From: Clostridiales bacterium
GTDB taxonomy: Bacteria > Bacillota > Clostridia > Christensenellales > Aristaeellaceae
Direction: 5' to 3'
DNA: 64,000 bases
NCBI GenBank assembly: GCA_004557905.1
Contig: SFFH01000008.1
Location: forward strand, 1-64,000
The position numbers and the translations under genes were made by a program. Below the pieces are notes generated by a model, which was not told the DNA's origin, did no database searches, and saw only the letters and a list, made by a program, of their open reading frames with translations. Position 1 is the stretch's first letter, and each line of letters opens with the position of its first letter. Positions 23,938-32,545 of the stretch are shown here, piece by piece.

Positions 23938-25611
23938 GTGAGCAACGTGATCACGATCAGCCGCACGCGCGACTATCTGGTCAGCCGTGCCGCGAAGCAT
24001 CGGTATGCCGGTCGGTATGACGAGGCGATGGCGCTCCTTTGGAAGGCAAGAACTCAATTCGGCATTCAGGAAGACAGTGAAATGGAAGCAGCCCGCGTCT
24101 ACAGCGAAATGGGCTGCGATGATGAGGCCGGACGCGCATATCTGCGCGTGGTGCGTCTTGGCGGCACGCATAAGGCAGCAGCGCTGTTTGAGCTCTCGCT
24201 GCTAAGCGCGCAGCGGGGTGACTTTGGCCGCGCGGTTTCATATTATGAGCATTTCCTTGCCTGCGAGGCCAGGACGGAGGTTCCCGAGGAAACGGCTACA
24301 GCGCTTGGCCGCCAGCTCCTTGACGAGCTTGACCGGCCGCCCATGCGCAGCCGGAAGGCGCGCGCACGGACGCTGGAGCGCCGGGCGGCTGCGCGCCTTC
24401 AGGAGGGCAAGACGGTCGCAGCACAGCACCTGATGGAGCATTCACTGCGTCTGCATGAGACAGCGCGGGGCTATACCATGCTCGCCTGCTGCCACCTGAT
24501 CCGCATGCAGTTGCCAGATGCGGTGGAGGCCGCCGCGCGGGCGCACCAAATGGCGCCCGGCAGAGTACAGACGCTGTGCGTGCTCTCCGACGCGTATGCG
24601 GCGATGGGGGAAGCCGTGCTTTCCCGCCGGGCCATGTACCTGGCCGCGATGCGGGCCAAAGAGCCGGACGATCTGTTCTCGGTGTCCATGGAGAGCGCAA
24701 AGCACGGCGACGATGCGCTGACGCTGCGCATGACGAAAAAGCTGCTCGCGCGCGAGCCCTATCACACGCACGGCATGAAGCTACGCGCATGCGCGCTGAT
24801 CAATCTGGGCCGGATGAGGGAAGCGAGCCGCCTGTTTGGGCGGCTGTGCGGGCTGCTGCCGGAGGACACGGTCTGCGAGTTCTTCTACAAGCTGTCGCGG
24901 GAAGAAAAAGCGCCGACCGAGCGGTTCTCCCTGGGCGTCGATGTGACGCACGACGAAGGCGTGAGCCGGGCGGCGGAGCTGATTTCCAAGCTCTATGTCC
25001 CGCCTGACGAGATCTGTGCACAGCCGGCATCCCTACAGAGGGTCTGCAGACTGTGCGATTGGGCGTTTCATTCGCCGATGGCCGGCGCACATACCAAGAC
25101 AGTTGCGCTGATTCTGATGACCGCCATGCCCGCGGACGAGGCGCGGGCGGTGCTGCTGGATGCGCTGACCGATCCACAGCTGGCAGACGGCGTCAAGCTG
25201 AACATCCTGCAGGTGCTAACCGCCAGGGATGGCTTCAAGCCGTACTGCGTGGACGTCGGCGGCAGGCTGGTTCACCTAGCGGCAGGCGGCATCAGCACGC
25301 AGCCGGCGAGCAGCAGCACGGCAAATTCAGAGATTGTGCAGCGCGCCTCCGACGCGCTTTGCCGGGCCTATCCGGACGCCCCGCAAAGGGTTCTCGACAT
25401 GTTCCTGCGGTATCTGGCGGTGTATCCGCAGCCTAAGGGACGGGAGGCGGACGCATGTGCCGCGGCACTTGAAGCGCTGTACCACAGGCAGGCCGGGCGG
25501 CGCGTCGACGAGCGGAAAATCGCGGAAAGAAACGGCATCTCAAAGCGGCTTCTGCACAGGATGCTGCGCCGCTTTGAGCGCTGTTTGCAGGAAAAACCGG
25601 ATGATCACTAA
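23938..25611 (+). CDS. TPR-like helical-repeat protein
   Basis: A 557-residue cytoplasmic, helix-rich protein with no signal peptide. Repeated patterns such as HRYAGRYDEAMALLWKAR, VYSEMGCDDEAGRAYLRVVRLG and SAQRGDFGRAVSYYEHFLA look like tetratricopeptide repeats in the first 330 residues; the last 60 residues (KIAERNGISKRLLHRMLRRFERCL) could be a helix-turn-helix. GTG 23938 was chosen for AGGAGG six bases upstream. It is the first of three uncharacterised proteins in tandem. I do not recognise a specific function; a regulator or scaffold is possible. Confidence 0.6.
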   Translation: MSNVITISRTRDYLVSRAAKHRYAGRYDEAMALLWKARTQFGIQEDSEMEAARVYSEMGCDDEAGRAYLRVVRLGGTHKAAALFELSLLSAQRGDFGRAVSYYEHFLACEARTEVPEETATALGRQLLDELDRPPMRSRKARARTLERRAAARLQEGKTVAAQHLMEHSLRLHETARGYTMLACCHLIRMQLPDAVEAAARAHQMAPGRVQTLCVLSDAYAAMGEAVLSRRAMYLAAMRAKEPDDLFSVSMESAKHGDDALTLRMTKKLLAREPYHTHGMKLRACALINLGRMREASRLFGRLCGLLPEDTVCEFFYKLSREEKAPTERFSLGVDVTHDEGVSRAAELISKLYVPPDEICAQPASLQRVCRLCDWAFHSPMAGAHTKTVALILMTAMPADEARAVLLDALTDPQLADGVKLNILQVLTARDGFKPYCVDVGGRLVHLAAGGISTQPASSSTANSEIVQRASDALCRAYPDAPQRVLDMFLRYLAVYPQPKGREADACAAALEALYHRQAGRRVDERKIAERNGISKRLLHRMLRRFERCLQEKPDDH

Positions 25612-25636
25612 ACCACAGGAAACGAGGGAGAATCAC

Positions 25637-26464
25637 ATGAAGTGCATCGATTTTGACAAGCAGTTTGAGCGCTATACGCGCGACTGGATGGCAAAAAATG
25701 CCGAGAAGTACAACAACGACATGGATGCCATCGAGGCGCTGATGCCGGACATCTACATGGAATTCATGAGCATGCCGGCATCCTGGCTGGACGGTTTGTC
25801 GCCGGAGGCATACTTTGAGCAGTATGACGACGCGGGCATGCTGATTGACTGGATGTGCGCCTATTATGAGCAGAACGTGCCGGTGCCCGATCTGCTGCTG
25901 GAGCGCATCACGGCGCTGGGCAGCGATGCGGAGGAAAGACTGCTCGCGTTGCCCTTTGGCGAGAACGTGCCGCATGAGGCGGCGCTGACGGCCATTTCCC
26001 TGCTGCGTGAGCTGGAAAGCAGCGCGCCGATGCAGGCGTACATCGATTTTATCCGCACGCTCGAGGAACCGGATGAGAAGGGCGATATGTGCGCGGAGTC
26101 TCTTCTGGCCATGGGCGAGGCGGTGGTTGAACCGATCCTGGCGTCGCTTGATACCGCCGGGCAGACGGCACGCGATATCTTCGCGGACATTCTGAGCAAC
26201 TTCCCGGGCGACGACCGCATTTTCATGCTGCTCATGGAGCGCTTTGAGCACTGCGAGGACCGTCATGCGCTGTTCGCCTCCTATCTGGCCAAGTTTGGCG
26301 ACGACCGTGCGCTGCCGGTGCTTCTCGCCGCTGCACTCGATGACAACACCAACTACCTTGACTACGTGGAGATCGTCAGCGCGATTGACGCGTTGGGCGG
26401 AGATCGTCCGCCGGAGCGCGACTTTGGCGGCGATCCGTATTACGAGTCGCTCAAGCGGATCTGA
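25637..26464 (+). CDS. Uncharacterised HEAT-repeat-like protein
   Basis: A 275-residue acidic cytoplasmic protein starting MKCIDFDKQFERYTRDWMAK with GAGGGAG upstream. The second half contains helical pairs such as AMGEAVVEPILASLDTAGQTARDIFADILSNFPGDDR-type repeats that resemble HEAT/PBS lyase units. No catalytic motif is recognised. It sits 25 bases after the TPR-like gene and 49 bases before the zinc-ribbon protein, so the three may form an operon. Function unknown. Confidence 0.55.
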   Translation: MKCIDFDKQFERYTRDWMAKNAEKYNNDMDAIEALMPDIYMEFMSMPASWLDGLSPEAYFEQYDDAGMLIDWMCAYYEQNVPVPDLLLERITALGSDAEERLLALPFGENVPHEAALTAISLLRELESSAPMQAYIDFIRTLEEPDEKGDMCAESLLAMGEAVVEPILASLDTAGQTARDIFADILSNFPGDDRIFMLLMERFEHCEDRHALFASYLAKFGDDRALPVLLAAALDDNTNYLDYVEIVSAIDALGGDRPPERDFGGDPYYESLKRI

Positions 26465-26513
26465 CGCTTTCTATGGATAACGCATTTCTGAGCTACAAGG
26501 AGGAACTGCCTTC

Positions 26514-28472
26514 GTGATTTGTCCAAACTGCGGTCGGGAGCTGCCCGATACCGTTCGCGTATGTCCGGGCTGCTCGGCCGTGCAGCGGGTGTTCAGGCGC
26601 AGACAGGCCGACGCTGATCTCCCGGAGCCGAGCGAACCGGTGCGCGTTTCGCGGCGCGTTGCCCCGGATACAGATGAGGTCAAACACAAAAGAGAGCAGG
26701 CCGGAGAGGCAAAGCGGGGGACCGTATCCACACCGAAGAAGCCGGAACGCTCGTCTGAAAAGCCGGACAGCGCCAGCCGCGTCCCGGTCGGCCTGAGCAA
26801 GCAGGCGGCCCGGGCGCAGACGCAGGTGCGCCATGTTCGCCGCGCACCGGATCACATCCGCCGCAAGGTGGACGCGCGTCCCGCGCTGATGGACCCGCCG
26901 ATCTACCGCAAGTCGCACAAGCGGCTCATGCGCGTGGTGTTTGTCATCGTGCTGCTGACACTGTTCATCGGCTCCGCCGGCGGCTACATGCTTTTTCGTA
27001 CAGAAAACGGGCAGCGCCTGATGGCGACGTGGGGCTGGTCGATTGCCAACACGGACGCGTATGTGACGCTGGGCAGGGAGCTGCTTGAGCAGGCGTACTT
27101 TACCCGAGCGCTGGACATGCTGAGCGTTGCCGTCGAACGCGAGCCGGACAACGTCGATGCGCTGGTGCTGATGGGCCAGGCCTACACGGAGCTCGGCAGG
27201 ACGGACGAGGCGATTGCCATCTACCAGTCTCTGATTCAGGACATCGCGCCGGCTCATCCGAGCGCTTATCGGAACCTGATCAAGATCTATCAGCAGCAGG
27301 GCTACAACGCCGAGGCGCTGGCCCTGATGAAGAGCGCGGCGGAAAACGCGAACAGCACGCAGGAATTCACCGTGATGCTGCGCGAGTATACGCCGACAGC
27401 GCCGATCCTGTCCCATCAGGAGGGACGATACAACGAAGAAATCGACGTGACGATCTCCATTCCGGAGGGACAGACCGTCTACTATTCTACCGACGGCACC
27501 GATCCGTCGGAATCCGGTCTGGTGTACACGGCGGGCACGCAGATTCACATTCCGGAGGGCAAGATGACCGTCAAGGCCATCGGCTTTACGGAGAACGGCA
27601 CGCCCAGCGAGCAGGTGACAGCAAACTACACCGTCATCATTCCGACGCCGGCCGCGCCGAAAGCCAATTACGCCTCCGGTGTCTACAAGAAGGCGCCCAA
27701 GGTAACGCTGCGTCCGGGCTCCGAGGATAAGAAGGAGAACGAAAAGATCGTCGCGATCTACTACACCCTTGACGGACGCCAGGCGACGACAGACTCCACG
27801 CTCTACACGGAGCCGATTCAGCTGCCCATCGGCGATTCCCGTCTGCGCGCCATCGCCGTATCCAGCAACGGCAAGATCAGCTACGAGATGAACGTGACGT
27901 ACAAGGTTGAGGGCAACCTCAAGAACATGTTCAACTCGAACGACACGTTCAAGAACATGGAGCTCTACAAGACGGGCTACAAGACGTTTACCAAGGCATG
28001 GGGCGCGCCGGAAAGCTATGAGGTGCTGCCCCAGGAGGAATGGTACAGCCCGGACATGGAGAGCTATGAAGCGGTGTTCGACTGGGGACGCGCGAGATTC
28101 TGCATCAAGACGACGGGCGGAAGCCCTGTGCTGTATGCGCTGGATACGACCAGCAGCAAGATGACCGCGCCCCGCACGACGCGCGTGGGCATGGACGCCG
28201 AGGAGGTTCTGGGAAAGTTCCGCGATCTGGGTCAGGCCGCACTGGACAGCGACGGCAATCGTCTGCTGTACAACTACAACTCGGCCAATACGCAGTTCGG
28301 CACATACCGCAGAGAAGCGGACGGCAACTACGCCATCCACTATTACTATCCGATCGGCGATGACAAGGAGATCTTCGTGGAGCTGTCGTATTACCTCGAC
28401 GGGAACGGCGAGGTGGCGCGCATCGTATGGCAGCGCTATCTCTCGGAAATCACGGCAAATGCCGGAGGCTGA
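26514..28472 (+). CDS. Zinc-ribbon, TPR and chitobiase-C-terminal-like membrane protein
   Basis: A 652-residue protein with a modular layout. An N-terminal zinc ribbon has Cys3, Cys6, Cys17 and Cys20; a basic linker follows to about 135; one transmembrane helix (VVFVIVLLTLFIGSAGGYMLF) is near 141-161; two or three TPR units are at about 180-285 (AYTELGRTDEAIAIYQSLIQ); two chitobiase/beta-hexosaminidase C-terminal-like beta domains (VYYSTDGTDPSESG, IYYTLDGRQATTDS) are at about 310-460; and a C-terminal domain is outside the cell. GTG 26514 has AAGGAGG nine bases upstream. This architecture is common in Clostridia with unknown function, perhaps cell-surface sensing or anchoring. Confidence 0.7.
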   Translation: MICPNCGRELPDTVRVCPGCSAVQRVFRRRQADADLPEPSEPVRVSRRVAPDTDEVKHKREQAGEAKRGTVSTPKKPERSSEKPDSASRVPVGLSKQAARAQTQVRHVRRAPDHIRRKVDARPALMDPPIYRKSHKRLMRVVFVIVLLTLFIGSAGGYMLFRTENGQRLMATWGWSIANTDAYVTLGRELLEQAYFTRALDMLSVAVEREPDNVDALVLMGQAYTELGRTDEAIAIYQSLIQDIAPAHPSAYRNLIKIYQQQGYNAEALALMKSAAENANSTQEFTVMLREYTPTAPILSHQEGRYNEEIDVTISIPEGQTVYYSTDGTDPSESGLVYTAGTQIHIPEGKMTVKAIGFTENGTPSEQVTANYTVIIPTPAAPKANYASGVYKKAPKVTLRPGSEDKKENEKIVAIYYTLDGRQATTDSTLYTEPIQLPIGDSRLRAIAVSSNGKISYEMNVTYKVEGNLKNMFNSNDTFKNMELYKTGYKTFTKAWGAPESYEVLPQEEWYSPDMESYEAVFDWGRARFCIKTTGGSPVLYALDTTSSKMTAPRTTRVGMDAEEVLGKFRDLGQAALDSDGNRLLYNYNSANTQFGTYRREADGNYAIHYYYPIGDDKEIFVELSYYLDGNGEVARIVWQRYLSEITANAGG

Positions 28473-28481
28473 TCGTTTTGC

Positions 28482-28510
28482 TTGACAAAACCCGCGCAAA
28501 ACCCTATAAT
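28482..28510 (+). promoter_or_regulatory. Sigma-A type promoter for T-box-metG
   Basis: Perfect consensus: TTGACA (28482-28487), 17-base spacer, TATAAT (28505-28510). Confidence 0.92.
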
Positions 28511-28519
28511 AAATAGGCA

Positions 28520-28752
28520 TATTGACTGCGATGAAGAAGAGAGCAGCCGCGAAACGCGCCCAAAGAGAGTCGGGGAAGGTGAGAGCCGGCGGCAGCGGGA
28601 CGGCTGGTATGGCTTTGGAGCATCCGCGATGAATCAAGCGCGGCGGGCGTTCCCGTTACAGGACGATGAGGCGGCCAGCTTTGTGCTGCGCCGTAAATTC
28701 AGGGTGGTACCACGATCATTTCGTCCCTCGCTTTGCAGCGGGGGACGTTTTT
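28520..28752 (+). promoter_or_regulatory. T-box leader of metG
   Basis: A tRNA-sensing leader. It contains an AGAGA-type motif (GAAGAGAGCAG), a GNTG-like GGTG in stem I, a candidate specifier ATG at 28609-28611 followed by GCTTTGGAGC, and the diagnostic T-box AGGGTGGTACCACG at 28701-28714. The terminator CGTCCCTCGCT / AGCGGGGGACG with T6 follows at 28722-28753. Uncharged methionine tRNA would favour the antiterminator and metG expression. The specifier position was judged by pattern, not by folding. Confidence 0.93.
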
Positions 28753-28753
28753 T
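28722..28753 (+). terminator. T-box controlled terminator before metG
   Basis: CGTCCCTCGCT (28722-28732) pairs with AGCGGGGGACG (28737-28747) over loop TTGC and is followed by TTTTTT. Confidence 0.9.
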
Positions 28754-28767
28754 AAGGAGAGGAAAAC

Positions 28768-30762
28768 ATGAGCGAGAAACCGACATTCTACATCACTACG
28801 CCGATCTATTATCCCAGCGATAATCTGCATATCGGCCACAGCTACTGCTCGACGGCCGCCGACACCATGGCGCGCTTCAAGAAGCAGACCGGCTACGACG
28901 TCTTCTTCCTGACCGGCACGGACGAGCACGGCCAGAAGATCGAGCGCAAGGCCGCCGCGGCTGGCGTGACCCCACAGGCCTATGTCGACAAGATCGTCGC
29001 GGGCATCAAGGACCTCTGGAAGCTGATGGACGTGGAGTATGACGACTTCATCCGCACCACGGACGAGCGCCACGTCAAGTCCGTCCAGAAGATCTTCAGG
29101 AAGCTGTACGATCAGGGCGACATCTACAAGAGCGAATATGAGGGCCTGTACTGCACCCCGTGCGAGTCCTTCTGGACGGAGCTGCAGCTCAAGGATGGCT
29201 GCTGCCCGGACTGCGGCCGCCCTGTGGAGAAGACCCGTGAGGAGAGCTATTTCTTCCGTCTCTCCAAGTATCAGGACTGGATGATCAACTACATCAAGGA
29301 GCATCCGGACTTCATTCAGCCGGCTTCCCGCGCGACGGAGATGCTCAACAACTTCCTGATTCCGGGCCTGCAGGATCTGTGCGTTTCCCGCACGTCGATC
29401 AAGTGGGGCATCCCGGTTGACTTTGATCCCAATCATACCGTATACGTCTGGATTGACGCGCTGACCAACTACATCAATGCGCTGGGCTACGGTTCCGAGG
29501 ACGACAGCCTCTATCAGAAGTACTGGCCGGCGGACATCCATCTCGTCGGCAAGGAGATCGTCCGCTTCCACACCATTATCTGGCCGATCATGCTGCATGC
29601 GCTGGGGCTCCCGCTGCCCAAGCAGGTCTTTGGCCATGGCTGGCTGGTCATGGGCGGCGGCAAGATGAGCAAGTCCAAGGGCAACGTCGTCGATCCGGTG
29701 AAGCTGTGCGAGCGCTATTCCTCCGATGCGGTGCGCTATTTCCTCATGCGCGAGATGCCGTTCGGTTCCGATGGTGAGTTCTCCAATGAGGCGCTCATCC
29801 GCCGCATCAATTCCGATCTGGCCAACGATCTGGGCAACCTCGTCAGCCGCAGCGTCGCGATGAACGAGAAGTATTTCGGCGGCGTGGTTCCGGCTCCGGC
29901 GGAATACAACGAGCTGGACCAGAAGCTGATCGACATGGCCACCAGCCTTTGGCAGAAGGTGGAGAAGAACATGAACGCGCTGCAGTTCTCCGGTGCGCTC
30001 GTGGAAATCTGGAAGCTGATCGGTGAGTGCAACAAGTACATCGACCTGACCATGCCGTGGGTTCTGGCCAAGAATGAAGCGGATCGCCCGCGCCTGGGCA
30101 CGGTCCTGTATGTTCTGCTGGAGTGCACGCGCATCGTTGCCGTGCTCATTGCGCCGACCATGCCGCGCACCCCGGAGCGCATCTTTGCGCAGATCGGCGT
30201 GACGGATGAGAATCAGAAGACCTGGGAGTCCGTGAAGACCTTCGGCGGTGTGAAGCCGGGCAGCACGGTCAAGAAGGGCGAAGCGCTGTTCCCGCGCATC
30301 GACGTGGAAAAGGAGCTGGCGCTTCTGGAAGCCGAGCGCCTGGCCGCCGTCGCCGAGGCGGAGAAGAAGGCCGCCGGCAAGGAAGAGCTGCCTGCGCCGA
30401 AGGACGAGGAGAAGACCGTCTTCACCCAGAAGGATTTGTGCCAGTTCGACGACTTTGAGAAGATTCAGCTCGTCGTGGCGAAGGTGCTGGCGTGCGAAAA
30501 GGTGCCCAAGGCGGACAAGCTGCTCAAGTCCACCCTCAAGGTGGGCGACACCGAGCGCGTGGTCGTCTCCGGCATTGCGAAGTTCTACACGCCGGAGGAA
30601 ATGGTCGGCAAAAAGGTCGTCCTGCTGGCGAACCTTGCGCCGCGCAAGATCCGCGGTGTGGAATCCCACGGCATGCTGCTGTGCGCGGCGAACGCCGACG
30701 AGAGCAAGCTCAGCCTGCTGACGGTCGATTCCGACATGGAGGACGGCTGCGAGATCGGCTGA
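28768..30762 (+). CDS. metG: Methionine--tRNA ligase
   Basis: A 664-residue class I aminoacyl-tRNA synthetase. The HIGH motif is at about 21-24 (LHIGHS), a zinc knuckle with C-x2-C and C-x2-C (CTPC ... CPDC) follows at about 130-152, KMSKS at about 299-303, then the anticodon-binding helical domain and, after a charged linker, a C-terminal EMAP/tRNA-binding domain (FEKIQLVVAKVLACEKVPKADKLLKS) used for dimerisation and tRNA binding. It is controlled by the upstream T-box. tatD begins one base after its stop. Confidence 0.97.
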   Translation: MSEKPTFYITTPIYYPSDNLHIGHSYCSTAADTMARFKKQTGYDVFFLTGTDEHGQKIERKAAAAGVTPQAYVDKIVAGIKDLWKLMDVEYDDFIRTTDERHVKSVQKIFRKLYDQGDIYKSEYEGLYCTPCESFWTELQLKDGCCPDCGRPVEKTREESYFFRLSKYQDWMINYIKEHPDFIQPASRATEMLNNFLIPGLQDLCVSRTSIKWGIPVDFDPNHTVYVWIDALTNYINALGYGSEDDSLYQKYWPADIHLVGKEIVRFHTIIWPIMLHALGLPLPKQVFGHGWLVMGGGKMSKSKGNVVDPVKLCERYSSDAVRYFLMREMPFGSDGEFSNEALIRRINSDLANDLGNLVSRSVAMNEKYFGGVVPAPAEYNELDQKLIDMATSLWQKVEKNMNALQFSGALVEIWKLIGECNKYIDLTMPWVLAKNEADRPRLGTVLYVLLECTRIVAVLIAPTMPRTPERIFAQIGVTDENQKTWESVKTFGGVKPGSTVKKGEALFPRIDVEKELALLEAERLAAVAEAEKKAAGKEELPAPKDEEKTVFTQKDLCQFDDFEKIQLVVAKVLACEKVPKADKLLKSTLKVGDTERVVVSGIAKFYTPEEMVGKKVVLLANLAPRKIRGVESHGMLLCAANADESKLSLLTVDSDMEDGCEIG

Positions 30763-30763
30763 T

Positions 30764-31570
30764 ATGAGCAAGCAAGTTTTGGCGGAATACCCGCCGCTGA
30801 TCGGTCTGTTTGATACGCACTCGCATCCCAACGACGGCCGGTTTGACGAGGATCGGGAGGACGTGTTTGCCCGCATGCGCCAGACGGAGATGATCTCCGT
30901 CTGCGTCGGCGCGGACATGGCCTCGAGCAGAGAATCTGTCGAGCTGGCGAAACGCGAGCCGATGTACTATGCGTCCGTGGGCGTGCACCCGCACGACGCG
31001 AAGGAATTCACGGAGGCGGACGTCCCGGTGCTCACGGATTGGCTGACGACGGAGGAGAAGGTCGTCGCGCTCGGTGAGATCGGTCTGGATTACTACTACG
31101 ATCTCTCGCCCAGAGACGTGCAGAAGGACGTGTTCGCCCGACAGCTCGATCTGGCGTATGAGCTTGACAAGCCGGTGATTCTGCATATCCGCGACGCGCA
31201 CGGCGACGTGATCGACATCCTGCGCGCGCATAAGAACCGTCTGCCCAAGTGCGTGGTGCACTGCTGCTCGGCCAGCTGGGAGAGCGCGAAGGTCTACATG
31301 AACATGGACTGCATGATCTCCTTTGCCGGGCCGGTGACGCTCAAGCGTTCCGTGCACCTGCACGAGGTGGCGGTGAACATGCCGCTGGATCGCATGATGA
31401 TTGAGACGGACAGCCCCTATCTCGCGCCGGAGCCTGTCCGGGGCCGCCGCAATGATCCCTGCAATGTCGCTTACGTCTGCCGCTTTATCGCGAATTTGCG
31501 CGGCATGGATGCGCAGGCGCTGTGCGACGTGACGAGGGAGAACGGCAAGCGCTTTTATCGAATCAAGTGA
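30764..31570 (+). CDS. TatD family metal-dependent hydrolase
   Basis: A 268-residue TIM-barrel metallohydrolase with 3'-5' DNase activity in characterised members. Metal ligands are visible in DTHSHPND, SVGVHPHD, ALGEIGLDYYYD, ILHIRDAH, VVHCCSAS and IETDSPYLAPEP. It follows metG directly, a very common metG-tatD arrangement, and ends in a terminator. Confidence 0.94.
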   Translation: MSKQVLAEYPPLIGLFDTHSHPNDGRFDEDREDVFARMRQTEMISVCVGADMASSRESVELAKREPMYYASVGVHPHDAKEFTEADVPVLTDWLTTEEKVVALGEIGLDYYYDLSPRDVQKDVFARQLDLAYELDKPVILHIRDAHGDVIDILRAHKNRLPKCVVHCCSASWESAKVYMNMDCMISFAGPVTLKRSVHLHEVAVNMPLDRMMIETDSPYLAPEPVRGRRNDPCNVAYVCRFIANLRGMDAQALCDVTRENGKRFYRIK

Positions 31571-31575
31571 ATAAG

Positions 31576-31616
31576 AAAACGGAGACCGTTCTCAGTGGAA
31601 ACGGTTTCCGTTTTTT
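31576..31616 (+). terminator. Intrinsic terminator after tatD
   Basis: AAAACGGAGACCGTT (31576-31590) pairs with AACGGTTTCCGTTTT (31600-31614), leading into TTTTTT. Confidence 0.9.
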
Positions 31617-31696
31617 GTATAGTTGTCTATGCCGGGACGTTGGGCTGCCGCCCAGACCCCTTCTTCGCTTCACACCGATAAACCATTCTGATCAGA

Positions 31697-32254
31697 TTAC
31701 CCCAACAGATGCTCCATCAGGATTTTGAAGCCCATCAAGATCAGCACGAGGCCGCCGAAGAATTCCGCGCTGCTCTTGTACCTGCTGCCGAAGATGCTGC
31801 CGATCTTGACGCCGATCACGCAGCAAAAGAATGTCGTCACAGCGATAAAGGAGACAGCGGGAACGATGCTGACCTGCAGGAACGCGAAGCTGATTCCGAC
31901 GACCAGCGCGTCGATGCTCGTGGCGATGGCCAGCGGCACCATGGCCTTGACGGAGAAGTCGTCATCCACGGACTCCTCGTCGTCCCCCTTGGATTCGCGG
32001 ATCATATTGAATCCGATGATGGCAAGCAGCACAAAGGCGATGTACGGCGCGATGGCAGTCACCAGCGATTCAAACTGGGAGCCGAGCAGGTAGCCGATAA
32101 GCGGCATGGCACCTTGAAACAGGCCGAAGTACAGGCCACAGATCAGCATGTGCCTGATGGTGCAGCGGCGGACGGACAGGCCCTTGCAGATGGAGACGGC
32201 AAACGCGTCCATCGACAGGCCAAGCGCGATGACAAACAATTCCCAAAGACCCAT
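31697..32254 (-). CDS. mntP: Manganese efflux pump MntP
   Basis: A 185-residue six-helix exporter. Start LGLSMDAFAVSICKGL and the second-half mirror ATSIDALVVGISFAF carry the conserved membrane aspartates of MntP (DAF and DAL). GGGAGG lies eight bases before ATG 32254; an in-frame ATG 90 bases upstream falls inside the riboswitch and is not used. The riboswitch upstream supports manganese as the substrate and predicts induction by Mn2+. Confidence 0.95.
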   Translation of the reverse strand: MGLWELFVIALGLSMDAFAVSICKGLSVRRCTIRHMLICGLYFGLFQGAMPLIGYLLGSQFESLVTAIAPYIAFVLLAIIGFNMIRESKGDDEESVDDDFSVKAMVPLAIATSIDALVVGISFAFLQVSIVPAVSFIAVTTFFCCVIGVKIGSIFGSRYKSSAEFFGGLVLILMGFKILMEHLLG

Positions 32255-32290
32255 TGAAGAATTCCTCCCTTGAATGATAGGCGGCAGAAT

Positions 32291-32340
32291 AGAAAAAGAG
32301 ACCCAATCTGCCCCATAAAAGGTATTGCAGATTAGTCTCG
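32291..32340 (-). terminator. Terminator of the Mn riboswitch expression platform
   Basis: On the minus strand GAGACTAATCTGC pairs with GCAGATTGGGTCTC, followed by TTTTTCT, between the aptamer and mntP. The first arm overlaps the 3' end of the aptamer, so ligand binding should disrupt the stem. Confidence 0.85.
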
Positions 32341-32432
32341 TCATTTCATATAAAGCCAGGGGAAAGCCCCAGTATGTTGGCCCTATCGCGAAGGAAAATG
32401 CAGAGCGGATTCCTTCGCTGACTACTCCCTAA
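32330..32432 (-). promoter_or_regulatory. yybP-ykoY (manganese) riboswitch
   Basis: The minus strand shows the family's conserved blocks: TTAGGGAGTAG at the 5' end, GCCAACATACTG, CCTGGC and GACGAGAC at the 3' end, with a variable stem between (GCGAAGGAATCC ... TTCCTTCGC). These riboswitches bind Mn2+ and activate exporter genes; here the regulated gene is mntP. Confidence 0.94.
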
Positions 32433-32445
32433 TTTGAACAAATTG

Positions 32446-32475
32446 AGTATAAGGGATGCATGCAGAGTTTGTCAA
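32446..32475 (-). promoter_or_regulatory. Sigma-A type promoter for riboswitch/mntP
   Basis: On the minus strand TTGACA (32475-32470), 18-base spacer, TATACT (32451-32446). Confidence 0.85.
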
Positions 32476-32495
32476 CGATAACTCATTCCGGTGAT

Positions 32496-32539
32496 CAAAA
32501 AAGAACCCCATCCCGTCGCAGTAAGCGAACAGGATGGGG
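32496..32539 (-). terminator. Intrinsic terminator of the nucleoside ABC operon
   Basis: On the minus strand CCCCATCCTG pairs with CGGGATGGGG and is followed by TTCTTTTTT, just past the disrupted last permease gene. Confidence 0.88.
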
Positions 32540-32545
32540 GGAAAA

